Under the pieces are notes generated by a model. It ran no database searches. It saw nothing but the letters and a program-made list of their open reading frames with translations, and was not told the origin of the DNA. Shown here in pieces: positions 33,780 through 46,795 of a stretch of 64,000 nt of DNA (position 1 is its first letter; each line of letters begins with the position of its first letter). The position numbers and the translations under genes were made by a program. The stretch is from NCBI RefSeq assembly GCF_035046485.1, contig NC_085138.1, positions 27,596,878-27,660,877 on the forward strand, read 5' to 3'. The DNA is from Aedes albopictus (Eukaryota; Arthropoda; Insecta; Diptera; Culicidae).

Positions 33780-34925
33780 TAATTCTATTTAGGCAGTTCC
33801 AACTAATTACCTAAATGTAAGGATCGGGTGCATAAAGACTTGGTGAAGTAGGTATATCTTGCCATGAGGGGTTTCAGTATGATTTAAGAGGGTTTACGAC
33901 GACTTTTAGAGGAGTCCCAGGGGAGGATTTCAGAGCCATTTTTAGGCGTTTCCAAAAGCTTTAGTGAGTTCCAGGGAGTTCCCCTGAATCTCCCTGGAAA
34001 ATTATGAGACTCGTCCGAAGCTCTCCTGAAAGTTTCTGAAATCCTCTCATACCTATCTTCCAGGAGAGCTTCAGAAGAGTCTCATAATTTTCCAGGGAGA
34101 TTCAGAGGACTTCAGGAGGGTTTCTTGGTTCTGGTGGTTTCAGAAGGATTCAGGGACTACGACTATCAAGAAAGCTTCTGAGGGATTTCGAAGGCATTCC
34201 AAGCCGTTTTTGTGGGTTTCAAGGGGATTCAAAAGGGTTTAGAAAGCTTCATGGGGCGTTTCTGAGGGTTTCTGATATTTTCAGGGTTCCCGGGGTTGAC
34301 GAGAAATGCGAGTCTTAGGGAGGTTTTTATAAGAGCTTCAAACCTTCATGAGCCTTCGGTATACATGGCGTTCCAAAGCGTTTAAGTGGGACTTCCGTGG
34401 ACTTAAAAGAGGTTTTCAGAGACGGTGTCCAAGGTGTTTCAAAGCTCTTTAAGGATCTTCAGGCAGCTTCAGAAATGTTCATGATTGTTTGAAAGGGATT
34501 CATGAGAGCTTTACGGTATTTTCAAACACTTTAAAGATTTTTCCATGGGTTTCAGGGGATTTTATAGAGGGTTCCCGGAGGTTAGAAATAAGTCTCATGG
34601 AGCCTCATAGCACTTTGTAAAAGGTTTCACAGCATTTCAAGGCATTTATGGGATTTTGAGAAGCCTTATCTGAGTTCCCACGGCGCTTGTGAGTGTTCCA
34701 AGAAGATCCTTGTAGGAGGTAGGAAGGGGGAGGGTTTCAGGTTTTTCTAAGCGTTTCAGAGAATTCCAAGGAGCTTCAGGAGGGTTCCCGGGACTTATTT
34801 TTAAGACGTTTTAAGGCATTTAAGGGAGTTAAATTGGGTTTCAGTGTGCTTTAGGTATAACAAAAGGGGTCGCAAAGGGGTTTCAGAGGGGTTTCAAGAA
34901 ATCAAGTCGAAACTGAATCGAAATT
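33780..34925. repeat. Degenerate GGTTTCAGGGG repeat field
   Basis: The orientation switches here relative to 32.4-33.8 kb: GGTTTCAG, GGCGTTTC and CTTCAGGAGG words run on the plus strand. An inner palindromic segment lies near 33980-34110 (TCCCTGGAAAATTATGAGAC and its complement). Confidence 0.7.
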
Positions 34926-34941
34926 TACGGGTCAAAACAAT

Positions 34942-35192
34942 AAACAAACACAATTATTTTCACCGCAGTGTCGAACTAAAACTTTTAAGATTGACGAGCT
35001 GCACTTAACACTTACCACCAAACACTATTTATGGAACAGTTGGATTTATGATCAGGCCACTGTGAATAAGAGTGGCTTGATCATAAATCCAACTGTTCCA
35101 TATATAGTGTTTGGTGGTGGTAAGTGTTAAGTGCAGCTCGTCAATCTAAAAGTTTTCAGTTCGACATTGAGGTGAAAAGAATTGTTTTGTTT
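34942..35192. mobile_element. 250-bp near-perfect palindrome (hairpin MITE)
   Basis: The arms AAACAAACACAATTATTTTC and the complement GAAAAGAATTGTTTTGTTTC extend inward through GACGAGCTGCACTTAACACT and CCAACTGTTCCATA. They meet near 35063, with a small loop of CCACTGTGAATAAGAGTGG. Pairing is almost complete. The target duplication is not clear. Confidence 0.85.
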
Positions 35193-37485
35193 CAACTATT
35201 ATTGAGTCGCATAAGCTACTACTTTGCATCGTATTAGTGCCCATCGTAAATCGCATAAGATGAAACTTGATGTCAAACATCGTTATTATTGTACCTTTAT
35301 TGCACATATATCATCTCCACTTTTGTACGCAAAAGGCACATCTGGTGCTCCATATGCCATGCAACTTTCACGAATAAAAAAACAAAGTCCTAAGCTTCAT
35401 TATTCGTGTGAATTGATTGTCAGGGTTGCTGGTTGTATTGCTAACTTCTAACGGACTTAATACCATCATATTCTAGAAGACATTGTAAAGGATGTTTTGT
35501 GTATTTGAGTTTATGTTATAAAAAATATACAAAACATCTTGTTATATTTGTTCTAATAAATGTATCTGTGATCGATAGTTGAGCATTTGTAGTGCTCTGA
35601 AAATAAAACCGGCTCATGTACATGTAAACAAAAATGTAGCCTCAATTCGATTGCATACATTCAGGCTATTTCGGCCAAGGTTTAACCAAAAAGCGTCGTG
35701 TACACGTACCATGAAAAAAGCACGCTTGTGATATACAGCATGAGCGTGATGTAGGAAGTTCTTCGAAGACGCGACTACTCGAGGGTTAACTAAAAACCAT
35801 GCCATCCGTTCCCTAACAGGGACATCACAATGTAGACGGCTTATATGAGATCCCGAAACGGGGGCCCAATAAGGATTGGTATTCCTAGACAAAATCAAGC
35901 TATGAAAGCAGTAACAGATGCTGCGAAATAATAGACGAAATGAAAAACAAAATACAACTTCAGGATGACTGATGGATCAAAACCAATTGAGGAAACCTCG
36001 TCATCCTGCGATCGGAAATTGTTATCCAGTAGGGTAACAGGGCATATTTATGTTCAGTGTAGTATTGTATCACAATTTATGTTACGTGTTGTATGTGGTT
36101 AATTTGTGACGGTGTATTATGGTACATTTGTAGTGTTCTGTTTAATTTTTCGCGGCTGGGTGCCAAGCGAAAAATAAATAGAGCATTTGTAGGGTTCCAT
36201 ATTATTCGCGTAGTAACATTAGATGAATATTATTAGTGACGTCGTCAGATTTGATGCACTCAAAATAGGTTTCATACTTCACCTCAAAGAACGAAATTTC
36301 GCTTTGAAAAGTGATTAACTTCAACTGGAAGTGCAAATTCTCACTGCAATTTCAAGCTTATTCAATCACTGCAACCTTCTCCATCAAGTCGCCCTCACAT
36401 TTCTCTTAATTTACTTTCTCGTCTCTCAACAGCAACAGCAACAACGTAAGATTTTTTTTTTATTACGTACCGACGACGAAGTGATGCTATTTTTAGGGTC
36501 CTCCGCACACGCCGCGCCGGGGTGCCATATAACCCCAAATGAAAGTGAAAGGGACCCTGCTAGAGCCGACGCTTTCATCCACCCTTGCACTGACTGTCGC
36601 TGTCCTGCAGATGAGATCCACACGTTGCAGGTCAGTCGTGTTTGCGTTTGCGTCCGTCGTCGAAGGATTGAGGCAGGGCAGTCTTGTTAGCGATCACAGT
36701 CTTTGACACCTTTTTGTCGATATTCGGCTGCCTTTGTCTCCAACATTCGCAACACAAGCGATCAAACTACTGTCCAGAACAAAAATGTCGAATGAATGCG
36801 CTTGACCACGATTGCGTCTTCGGGAGATGGTTCGGTTTTTGTTATTCCTGTCTTTCCTATAAAGAGAGCTGTTTTGTATAAATGTATGTGTCGTAATCGA
36901 TTTATCACACAAGAATAAACAAATATTATACCAATCTTAATCAAAATTGGCTGAAATCTTGCGAAAAGTTGAAATTAGACAAATGTCACCGTGTCAGACG
37001 ACGATGATTTGATCCACTTTTTTGTTTATTGATCTTCGTTCTGCCGCTCGTGTTGTGTGTAAGAGGTAGCGGTCGCGCTCGAATGAAACAAAGCAAGCTG
37101 ACACCCGACCGCGGCAACGAAACGAAGGTAGTGAAAAGTGTCGAATGTTTACGAGCCTGAGGCAGGGCATTGCAAATTTGAAAACTGTCCAGAAACGAGG
37201 TGACGTCGTTACTCGACGACGACGCGACGGAAACGCGGGTCTTAAATTATGGCAACATACAGGACCATATTACGAATGTTTGCTATAATTTTCCTTTCGC
37301 GCGGTTCGAGGGACTGGTCAAATCGTTGACGATCTTAAGTGGGGGATCAGCATCAAGCGCACCATTGGAGAATGATATGTTTCACCATTTGAAAGATTTC
37401 ATTAACTTCGATATCTAACTATACTGGAAGAGCACCTGTTAACAGTTTCAGGTCGTCAGCTATGTCTGTTATCTTAGAACAGCTA
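35193..37485. other. Mostly unique sequence; GC-richer from about 36.5 kb
   Basis: The phrase CATTTGTAG followed by TGCTCTG, TGTTCTG or GGTTCC recurs near 35587, 36127 and 36186. A CAACAGCAACAGCAACAAC run at 36428-36448 precedes GTAAG. From 36.5 to 37.4 kb the sequence is GC-richer with CpG-rich words. No protein is recognised. Confidence 0.35.
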
Positions 37486-37486
37486 A

Positions 37487-37590
37487 TTGCCAGGGCCAGG
37501 GCCAGAGCCAAAGTCAGAGCCAAAGCCAGAGCCAAAGTCAGAGCTAGAGCCAGAGCCAGAGCCAGATCCAGAGCCAGATCCAGAGCCAGT
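37487..37590 (+). repeat. (CCAGAG)n hexamer array, small
   Basis: About 17 hexamer units (CCAGAGC/CAAAGTCAGAGC). It is related to the larger array at 38842-40180 and reads as Arg-Ala or Pro-Glu repeats depending on the frame. Confidence 0.9.
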
Positions 37591-37599
37591 GTCTATGGC

Positions 37600-38750
37600 T
37601 CAACAGCAAAGCCTTCTTCTATCTTCAAAAAATATGTTGGAAATATTTCTAGGTTTGATATATTTCAAGATCTAATTTATGTCAAGGTTTGAGCACTGAA
37701 ACTAGGAATTGTCAAGAGTTGATAAGTTTCAAGTATTAGTTTTAATTTTCCTCAAGCCCAAATGTTTGGAATATTTCAATTCTTGAAACATTTCAATTTT
37801 TTTTCGATTGAATGCATTTGACCCCAATCTCCGGATTTCGATCCCCGGTAGGCAGATACGGGAGCAAAAGGCCCCCGGAGCAATGATTTGTTGGCATAGG
37901 TTATAGTATAGGCAGGTGATTGAACTGGCGGCGAATGAATGAACGAACGAACGAACGTGGCGTGGAACGCGGATTCGTCCCATTCGACAATGTATACCTA
38001 GATATGTAGAGAGGTAGATGTTTAAGGTTAGGTTAGGGGGTAGCCACCGCATCTGATCGAAGCTCTGCGCGCGGCGTCTATCGGATTTGTCTCGCGCAAT
38101 CTGGGCGTATAAAATGCGCTTAACTGCCCTGCCGGTCGATCGACGGTTGTTTGTGAACCTACCTACCTACCTACCTACCTCGATATGTTGTGACGAATGG
38201 CAAGAAACTATAGCTTTTGAGATAGCGGGAAGATTAGAGTGCGTCGCGCGCGATTGCGTATTCGACCGGGACTTCGAAGACTGGACGGACATTCGGGGGG
38301 ACTGGACGTCGTATGGAGGTAATTTAATTACAGTCGTTTGATTCCTGATGGCCCACACTGACTGGCAGCCTGCTGGTGAATGAGTTGGATTACGAACACG
38401 GCACGGGGGCACTGCGTTTGGTTGGAGGATCACCGCAGTTAATCGGTTGGTTGTTGGTAGGAGAAAAGCGTTGATTTATGGATGGATCTGCACCAGCTTT
38501 GCAGGAGGATCTGGTTCGATGATATAACTGTTGACTGGGAAACTTGGGAAAATGAAAACATCTAAATTGGTTTAGAAAGTTGGAGAATCATGCGTTTCCG
38601 GGTGAAAGCTTAAACATCTGTGGGGCCCAACAGAAAAAGTTCATAAAGCATCTTCTGCAAAAGATTACAAGATAATTCAATATCACAAATTTGGTGTTCC
38701 TATACACTCATTAACAATTCAATATGGTACCTTCATGGTAAAATAATTCC
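37600..38750. other. Unique-looking sequence with small microsatellites
   Basis: Includes (GAAC)n at about 37938-37957 and (ACCT)n at 38158-38180. No gene is recognised in the remaining sequence, and frames have no known domain. Confidence 0.4.
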
Positions 38751-38751
38751 T

Positions 38752-38792
38752 TGGAACGAGCTCACCAATTTTTCGTTGAGATGGAAACTTCT
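38752..38792. repeat. GGAACGAGCTCACC micro-hairpin (weak copy)
   Basis: TTGGAACGAGCTCACCAATT is followed by an imperfect return arm CGTTGAGATGGAA. One of five occurrences in the window. Confidence 0.5.
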
Positions 38793-38841
38793 AAATATTT
38801 TATGATAGAAGGACGTAGCATTCATCGCAGTTTCTTTGGAG

Positions 38842-38928
38842 CAGAGCAGAGCCAGAGCCAGAGCCAGAGCAGAATCAGAGCCAGAGCCAGAGCCAGAGCT
38901 AGAGTCAGAGTGAGAGTCAGAGTCAGAG

Positions 38929-38989
<61 letters not shown>

Positions 38990-39149
38990 CAGATCCAGAG
39001 TCAGAGCCAGAGCAGAGCCAGAGCAGAGCCAGAGCCAGAACCAGAGCCAAATCCAAAGCCAGAGTCAGAGCCAGAGCCAGAGCAGAATCAGAGCAGAGCC
39101 AGAGCAGAGCCAGAGCAGAGCCAGAACAGAGCCAGAGCCAGAGCCAGAA

Positions 39150-39198
<49 letters not shown>

Positions 39199-39301
39199 CA
39201 GATCCAGAGCCAGAGCCAGAGCAGAGCCAGAGCAGAGCCAGAGCCAGAACCAGAGCCAAAGCCAGAGTCAGAGCCAGAGCCAGAGCAGAATCAGAGCAGA
39301 G

Positions 39302-39368
<67 letters not shown>

Positions 39369-40180
39369 CAGATCCAGAGCCAGAGCAGAGCCAGAGCAGA
39401 GCCAGAGCCAGAACCAGAGCCAAAGCCAGAGTCAGAGCCAGAGCCAGAGCCAGAGCAGAATCAGAGCAGAGCCAGAGCAGAGCCAGAGCAGAGCCAGAGC
39501 AGAGCCAGAGCCAGAACCAGAGCCAGAGCCAGAGCCAAAGCAGAGCCACAACAGAGCCAAAGTAGAGCCAGAACAGAGCCAGAGCAGAGCCAGAGCCAGA
39601 ACCAGAGCCAAAGCCAAAGCCAGAGTCAGAGCCAGAGCAGAATCAGAGCAGAGCCAGAGCAGAGCCAGAGCAGAGCCAGAGCAGAGCCAGAGCAGAGCCA
39701 GAGCAGAGCCAGAGCAGAGCCAGAGCAGAGCCAGAGCAAAGCCAGAGCAGAGCCAGAGCAGAGCCAGAGCAGAGCCAGAGCAGAGCCAGAGCAGAGCCAG
39801 AGCAGAGCCAGAGCAGAGCCAGAGCCAGAACCAGAGCCAGAGCAGAGCCAGAGCAGAGCCAGAGCAGAGCCAGAGCAGAGCCAGAGCAGAGCCAGAGCAG
39901 AGCCAGAGCCAGAGTCAGAGCCAGAGCCAGAGCAGAGCCAGAACAGAGCCAAAACAGAGCCAGAGTAGAGCCAGAGCAGAGCCAGAGCCAGAGCAGAGCT
40001 AGAGCAGAGCCTGAGCAGAGCCAGAGCAGAGCCAGAGAAGAGCCAGAGCAGAGCCAAAGCAGAGTCAGAGCAGAGCCAGAGCCAGAGCAGAGCCAGAGCC
40101 AGAGCTAGAGCCAGAGCCAGAGACAGAACCAGAGCCAGAGCAGAGCCAGAGCAGAACCAGAGCAGAGCCAGAGCAGAGCT
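38842..40180 (+). repeat. CAGAGC hexamer and 11-mer satellite, 1.3 kb
   Basis: The array mixes a 6-bp unit (CAGAGC) with an 11-bp unit (AGAGCAGAGCC). The hexamer dominates to about 39.45 kb and the 11-mer dominates at 39.64-39.90 kb. Because neither unit contains a stop in most frames, long open frames exist on both strands. One of 405 codons reads Gln-Ser, Arg-Ala and Pro-Glu blocks, and the minus strand gives Ala-Leu-Leu-Trp-Leu blocks. I treat these as satellite artefacts, not genes. Confidence 0.95.
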
Positions 40181-40219
40181 ATAGTCGGGGCATACTTTCT
40201 TTGCTCTTGGCTTCTTCCA

Positions 40220-43200
40220 TATTTCCCTTCGACACTTTCTTTCCTTGGGTAATTTCTGGGAATATCTTTGGGAAATCCATCAACCTTCTTTAGAAATTGT
40301 ATATTTTTTTTAAATAAATTACTTCTGCATTTTTTTAGCAATTTCATTCAGAATCTCACTGGCAATCTTTGAATTTTTTTTTGAGAAATTGTGAGAAAAC
40401 TTTCTCTGGAAACTTAGTATTTTCCTGCTTTCAGTCACAGAAAATTGTTTATTATTTCCATTCCATGGAATTTCTAAAGAAATTTTTTTAATGTTTTTCC
40501 GAAGCAATTTTCAAAGAAATTTACGAGCATATATTAATATTTTCTCCATTTATTCCGTTAACCCTTTCGGGACGACTTTTTTCGCCAACCTCGCCGGCGT
40601 AGAACATGTCAGCGAGGTGCCAATGACCCAACCGTCCTGAAAGAGTTAACAGAGTTACTGAAAAATTCACAAAGCATTTGTCAAAGAAAATTTTGAGATA
40701 TTTTTGAAGAAAATTCCAAAAGAATGCGCAACTAAATTGCCGGATTTCAGAAAAAATTCCCAATGGTCAAATTAATTGCTGGAGTTATTTTCTAAGAAAT
40801 TTTCTTAAAAATAATCAAACATATTTTAGCGAAATTTCCGAGAAAATTTCAAAAGCAATTGCTGGAAAAATTCCCTCAGATAATGCTCTTTAAATATACA
40901 AAGGAAGCACTAAAGGAATCGCAAGTAAGTGGAAATTCCTTTCACAATTTCATTCTGATTTTTTTCGAAAAATCCATTAGAACTTTTTCGATAAATTCTA
41001 TTGGAAATTATTCAGTAATAAAGTTTGAAAAAGTTTAATCAGACGCTCATTTGAAAATTTCTCAGGCAGTTATTTTGAAAACTTTTTCGGTTTTACCCTG
41101 GCAACTTTTTCGATAATTTATTTGGAAACTCTTATAGAAATTTCTTTGTAAATTCGTTCTGATATTTTTTTTTTGATAATTTCTTTCAGAATTCAGAGGC
41201 AAATATTTTCGAGATTTCATCGGCTTAAATGTGGGAAAACTTTTTTTGGCAATACCTTGAAAAACTGCTTTAGGCAATTTTTACATCAATTATTTTGGGA
41301 ATTGTTTCCGTAGTTCCTTAAGTATATTATAACAATCCTTGGGAAATTTCATTGCGAATACCTGCTATTTGTGATAACGTCAACATTGGAATCTTTTTCG
41401 GAAGTCCCCTTGAAAAATGGATTCGATAATTCTATAGTTTCTTGAAAATTCCTTCGAAAATTCCAACACATTTTTGAGAAAAAAAACTTTTTTGGAAACT
41501 TCTGAAGTAACTATATTTTAATTAAATTGATCAATTTCTATGGAAATGTTCTTGCATTTTATTAACAATTCACTTAAGCAATGCTTTTAGGAATTTATTG
41601 GCAATTTCCATGGATTTATTTCACCAGAATTTCCCTTTCGAGCTTTAAAGGCTATTCCTTTTAAAATTTCTTCGGAAAACTTTAAGTGACATTTGAGAAG
41701 AATTGCCGCAGGGTTTGCCAAATAAAGTAAAAACAAAATGAATAAAAATTATTCCTCAAATCCTGCGGCAATTCTTTAAGAAATCGCCAATTTGTTCTGT
41801 AAATCCATTGCCAATTCCTTCAACAATTCCGTTTTGCAATTCCTGATTTTTCAAAGAAATTGCCAGAAGTTTTTTTTTTTTGTAAAGAATAGTCAAAGAA
41901 ATTTACAAAGAAGTTGCTGATGGAATTCCGGAAGAATGCGCAAAAGGAACTGTTACGAATTTCGTCGCCCATTATTTTAGAAATGTCTCGTGATTTTTTT
42001 TATTTATTGGAAATTCCTTTCTCAATTTCTTTCTGAATCTGTATGAAAATTCCATTGACAACTTCTTAGATAATTTCTATCGGAAAATATTCAGTGACTT
42101 CTTTTGAAGTTTCATCGAAAGCTCCATGGAAATTTTCTCTGGATATTCTCTTGGCAACTTTTTTGGTTATTACTCTGGGAACTTTTCTGCATGTTTTGTG
42201 TATTTCACTCAAAATTCCACTAACAAATATTTTCAAGATTTTTTTCGCAAAAAAATTGAGAAAATTTTCGCCACCCTTTTTTTAATTATTTTGAAAAAAA
42301 AATTTCATCATCTGTTTTAGTATTTTTCATCAGCTACTTGTATGCAATCTTTTTTGGAAATCCATTGGAAATTGATATTTATTTTTTTAGAATTCCTTCG
42401 ATAATTCCAGCATTTTATTTAGATAGTAGCGTTGGTGATTTCTTTGGAAATTGCTTCAAAACTCTTTTTGAAACTTCTGAGGCAACTTTGTTTTTATTGA
42501 TTTGATCAATTCCTATGGAAATGTTTTTGAAATTAATTGGGCAATTGTTTCAGGAACATAATTATTATTTTTATGGAAATTTCTCCGAAATTCTTTTTTC
42601 AGAAATTTTTTTTGGAGCTTTTTAGGGTTAGTTTTTTCAAAGCTCTTTCGGAAACCTCTTTGTTGGATTTCTCAGGTAGTCTTTTTTTGTCATTTTGCAA
42701 AAGCTGCTCAATTTTGTGGAAGTTATTTGTTATGTATTTCCATTGCCAATTGCTTCATCAAATTCGTTTGGCAATTCCTGAATTTTCAAAGATATTATCT
42801 GAGGTATTTTAAAAACAATTGCCTAAGGTATTTATCAAGAAATTGCTGATGGAATTCCGGGGAAATACGAAGAATTGTAAAAAGAATTACTTAAGGAATC
42901 ACCTAAGAAATTTCCAAACGAAAGACCCAAGCAATTTACAGAGGAATTGCCGAAATAGTTTTCTAAGAAATTTTCAAAAAAAAAAATCAAAATGACGAAT
43001 GTCCTTATAAACGGATTGCCATAAGAATTTGCAAAAAAAAAAACAAAAGAAAACAAATTAGAAGTTTCTCAGGCATTTACTTTTCAGGGATGCTTTTGGA
43101 TTTTTTTTCGGCAATTGGCGACTTTAGCTAATTCTTCAAAATTTCTTTTGAATCAATTTAGAATTCCATCAGCTTTTTTTTGGGATGTTTTCAGATAATT

Positions 43201-45480
43201 CCTTTGTGTAATCCAGCGGAAATTTCTTGGATAAGTTTTTCAACAACGATTTTATGAGTTTCTTTTGCAAATACCATGAGTATTCTTAAGACAATTCATT
43301 CATGAATTATCCAGTAATGATTTTAGAAATTCCTGCGACCATTTTTTGGAACTGGCTTTGGAAATGACGTTCGTTGCCCATCAAATCCAATGGAAAATCC
43401 ATTGGATACTTATTTGATAACTTCACTGGAAAAAATAAGTAATAACTTTGGAAGTTTCATCGGAATTTCCAAAGAAATTCGCAATAATCAAACTAATTTC
43501 CGCACATTTTTTTTTCTAAAAAAAACCTTAGAAATTACTCTGCAAAATTTCCGAAGGAATTTCAAAAGAAGTTGCTGAAGGAATTTCATCAGAAATCGTC
43601 GTTTGAGTATTTAAAAAAAAACTTTCAATTATATCTCACGGAAATTGCTAAAAAACTCCAAATAAAAAAATGAAAGTAATTTTTGGGATTGCTAAAGAAT
43701 TGAATTGAATACCAACGTTTCCTGTTTTGCGAACATTTTATTGTTCTGTGGATGAGCAATTTAGTTCCACATGTCTTCGGTCTTCGGTCAATAGCATTTG
43801 TCACAAGTTCCATTCGATAAACAGTCTTTCTTGAAGCCTCATAAACATTATTCACTTTCGGGTTACTTGGGGTCGGCCAAACTGTCCTGGAGTTTAGTAT
43901 GTGTGACTGTATTTCTTGGCAATTCCATTCAAAATTTCGCTGGAAAATATCATTGATTTTTTTTAGGAAATTATGAGAAAAGTTCTATTGGCAATTCCAT
44001 TGAAAATTGTTTAGTGAGTTTCCTCATCAAATATTTTGGGAATTTCTTCAGAAATCTTAATTGAGAACTACTATCGTTATTTATTTTTTGATTCCATCAG
44101 TAACTACTATGGAATCATTTTCAGGAATTCCTTTAGTTATTGATTCGGTAATTCTCTTCAAAATTACTTAAAAAATCCTTCGATAACTCTGGCCAATTAT
44201 TTGGAAATTCCATTGGTATTTTTTTTTTAGAAATTACTACATTGATTGATTAATTCCTATGGAAGTGTTGTCGCAATTTTTTTTAGAAATTCATTTAGCA
44301 ATTCTCATAGAAATTCGGCGATGTCTTTGGAAAATTCTTCAAAAATTCATTTGGAAATGTACCTGGTAAACTCTTGGAAAAATCTTTTCTGGCAATTTCT
44401 TATGCAATTCCAATGCAAATCCCTCTAATCAGTCTCGATAAGAAATTCCTGAATTTTCAAAGAAATTGTTTGCGGAATTTCCGAAAGAATGGCCAAGGAG
44501 GAATTAACAAAGAGATTGCCAATGGAATTCCAGGGGCAAATGTTTAAGGAATTCTAAAAAAGTTGCCATAGAAATGTTGAAATGAATGACCCAAGCAATC
44601 TGTGCCCTCAGCCATTCTTTTGAGGACTCCTTCCGCAATCCTCCAGATATGCTTTGAAAAATCTTTGGAAAATTGTGAATTATTGCACTTATATCTTTGA
44701 TAATATTATCAGCTGCTCTTATAGAACCATTTCCAAGAATTCCCTTGAAAATTGATTCCATAATTCTTTTTGAAATTGCTTGAAAACTCTCGTACTTTAT
44801 TTGGAAATTCCATCGATAATACCTTTGGAAATTGCTTGGAAAACTCCTTCGGAAACATCTTAGGCATTTTTTGGGAATTGCTTTGATCGTTTGATTTTTT
44901 GTTCAACAAATACTTTTGCTATTGTTATAGGAAATCCTTCGGCAAATTCTTTGGAAACTTCTTCAACAATTTCTTTGAAATTCGCTTTGGAAATGTTAAG
45001 ACAATTTCTTTTTAAACTTCTTCAGTTTTCCGAAGTTTTAGGAATAATGGAAGTAGTTTTGTTTTAAATTTATTCGGTAATTCATTATGCTATTCTTTTG
45101 GAAATTGGCCATTTTTTCGATTGGAAATTCCTGAATTTTTGAAGAAATTTTCTGAGGTATTTCTGAAAGAATGGCCGAAGGACATTACAAAGAGATAGTC
45201 AATGGATTCCCGGAGGAATGCGCTGAAGGAATTGTGAAAGGCATTCCTAGAAAATTGCCAAACAAGCCTCCGAATGAACGACTTCAGCAACTTTCAAACG
45301 AATTGCCGAAAAAGTTTCCTAAGAAACTCTGGAATAAAATTCAAAAGAAATTACCGTAGGACTTTCCAAACGGATTGTCATGAAAATTAATCAAGAATAA
45401 CCGAAGGGATTCTCAAAAAAGTTGTCAAAAGGATTCCCATTAGAATGATCAATAAATTACCAAAATAAGAGTTAAAATGG
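40220..45480. repeat. AT-rich degenerate AAATTCCTTTGG repeat field
   Basis: Over 5 kb of loosely repeated 12-18-bp words such as GGAAATTCC, TTTGGCAATTTC and AAAGAAATTGCC, on both strands. Orientation changes within the field. The many short frames are repeat artefacts. A small TTAA-flanked element lies at 40562-40645. Confidence 0.75.
40562..40645. mobile_element. 84-bp TTAA-flanked hairpin
   Basis: CCCTTTCGGGACG and the complement CGTCCTGAAAGAG are flanked by TTAA at 40558-40561 and 40646-40649. The centre is GC-rich (CCTCGCCGGCG), in sharp contrast to its AT-rich surroundings. Confidence 0.8.
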
Positions 45481-45532
45481 AAAGCTCTCACCAAATTCTG
45501 AAAAAAAAAAAGCTTTGGTGAGATCATTTCAT
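45477..45532. repeat. GGAA-CTCACCAAA micro-hairpin
   Basis: ATGGAAAGCTCTCACCAAA and the return arm TTTGGTGAGATCATTTCAT around an A-rich loop. A member of the GGAACGAGCTCACC hairpin family. Confidence 0.65.
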
Positions 45533-45560
45533 GTTTTTTCATGTTTGCCTTTCCCCAATA

Positions 45561-46008
45561 GGCTGTCCCAAAAATAATCGATGTTCAAAAAATCAAGATA
45601 CTCAACCTTTAAATAAAGGATATACATATTTGAAGCATTTTTGTAGAACGTTTCGATTTTCTAAAAAAATGTTTAGAGGTTCCGCCAGGGCTGGTAAATG
45701 GTCTATTTTTTAAGCATTTTTCATTAAAATGTACTAAAAAAATTACACTATTTTTATTTTCAACCATGAAGAATTATCTGATAGTACTATTCATATGCGC
45801 CATTTCTCTAAAAAAAGATTAAATGTATTCGAAAATATTTTTTTTTTGAGAATTTTAATGAAAAAGGGTCATTTTTCAAAAATTGCTCTTGTGGAACCTC
45901 TAAACGATTTTTTTTTTAGAAAATCGAAATGTTCTACGAAAATGCTTCAAATTTGCGTAAGAGTTGACCACCCTGACTTTTCGAACATCGATTTTTTTTG
46001 GGGCAGCC
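45561..46008. mobile_element. 448-bp hairpin element, GGCTG ends, TA duplication
   Basis: GGCTGTCCCAAAAATAATCG and the complement CGATTTTTTTTGGGGCAGCC sit at the ends, flanked by TA (45559-45560 and 46009-46010). The arms extend through GAAGCATTTTTGTAGAAC/GTTCTACGAAAATGCTTC and GTTTAGAGGTTCC/GGAACCTCTAAAC. Confidence 0.85.
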
Positions 46009-46010
46009 TA

Positions 46011-46790
46011 TTCCCCAACCGTTTTCTTTGAAGTTTTTGCGATCCACCTTGTACAGAGTTTGATTCACATATTTAAACGAAAATATTTGATAGTTTTCAA
46101 TTTTTTTCCTTTTATGTTTTTTTGAAAATTCGATTTCTACTGGATATAGAGAGTTCGTAGGATGCTTTAAACGGACATCCTCTGAATTCGTTTAACATTC
46201 TCAAATCTCATTGAGCGTTAGTCACTGGGTTAATCACTAAATCGTCATACTATTGACCACAGTGCAGCTCAAATGATTGGCTTTAAAGCCAAACAGGTGA
46301 AATCCAAACTCCGATTCCGAAACGTGTTCCGCATTTCCGAGTAGGCAGCATACCCAAAGTAGAAATTTCCAAACGCACCAATGAGTGACCGACCTCGACG
46401 ACGACGACCACGTGCCCGCATATTGAGTTTTTACCCAGTTTCTGTACTTTTCGGAAATCGCGCCGGACTTTCCGCATTCAGCGTGGTGAGGCTACTGCTG
46501 CTGACTTGAATTCAAATTTCGAATGCATTTCGGCCTCTTCCGAATGCGGACCCCCGCGGCTGTCACTACTATCGCAACGCTGTTGTGCTGTTTTACACTT
46601 CGAACGAAATCGATGATGAGTGCATTCGATGACGGGGTGCAGTGAGCTAAACCGGCGACGATCAGAGTCGAGGTACAGTAGCAGCCGGAAATTTTGTGAT
46701 ATATGGCGTTTTGAAACAATTTGGTGTTATTTGATGACTACAGGATTTTTTAAAGTTGAAAACATCCTGATCTTATGTCCTAGACATTGA
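46011..46790. other. Unique-looking sequence
   Basis: GC rises after 46.2 kb, with words such as CGACGACGACGACC. No gene is recognised. Confidence 0.35.
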
Positions 46791-46795
46791 AAGTG

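Larger units (their letters stand above)
32390..33780. repeat. Degenerate CCTCTGAAACGC repeat field
   Basis: Words such as CCTTGAAACGC, CTCTGAAACC and GAGCCTGTGAAGCC recur throughout, the complement of the GGTTTCAGAGG field at 20.7-22.5 kb. It is interrupted by the MITE at 33151-33242 and the SINE at 33324-33505. Confidence 0.8.

Noticed and set aside
38751..39968. A 405-codon open frame
   Set aside because: It lies almost wholly in the CAGAGC/11-mer satellite; all frames of such units tend to lack stops on both strands.
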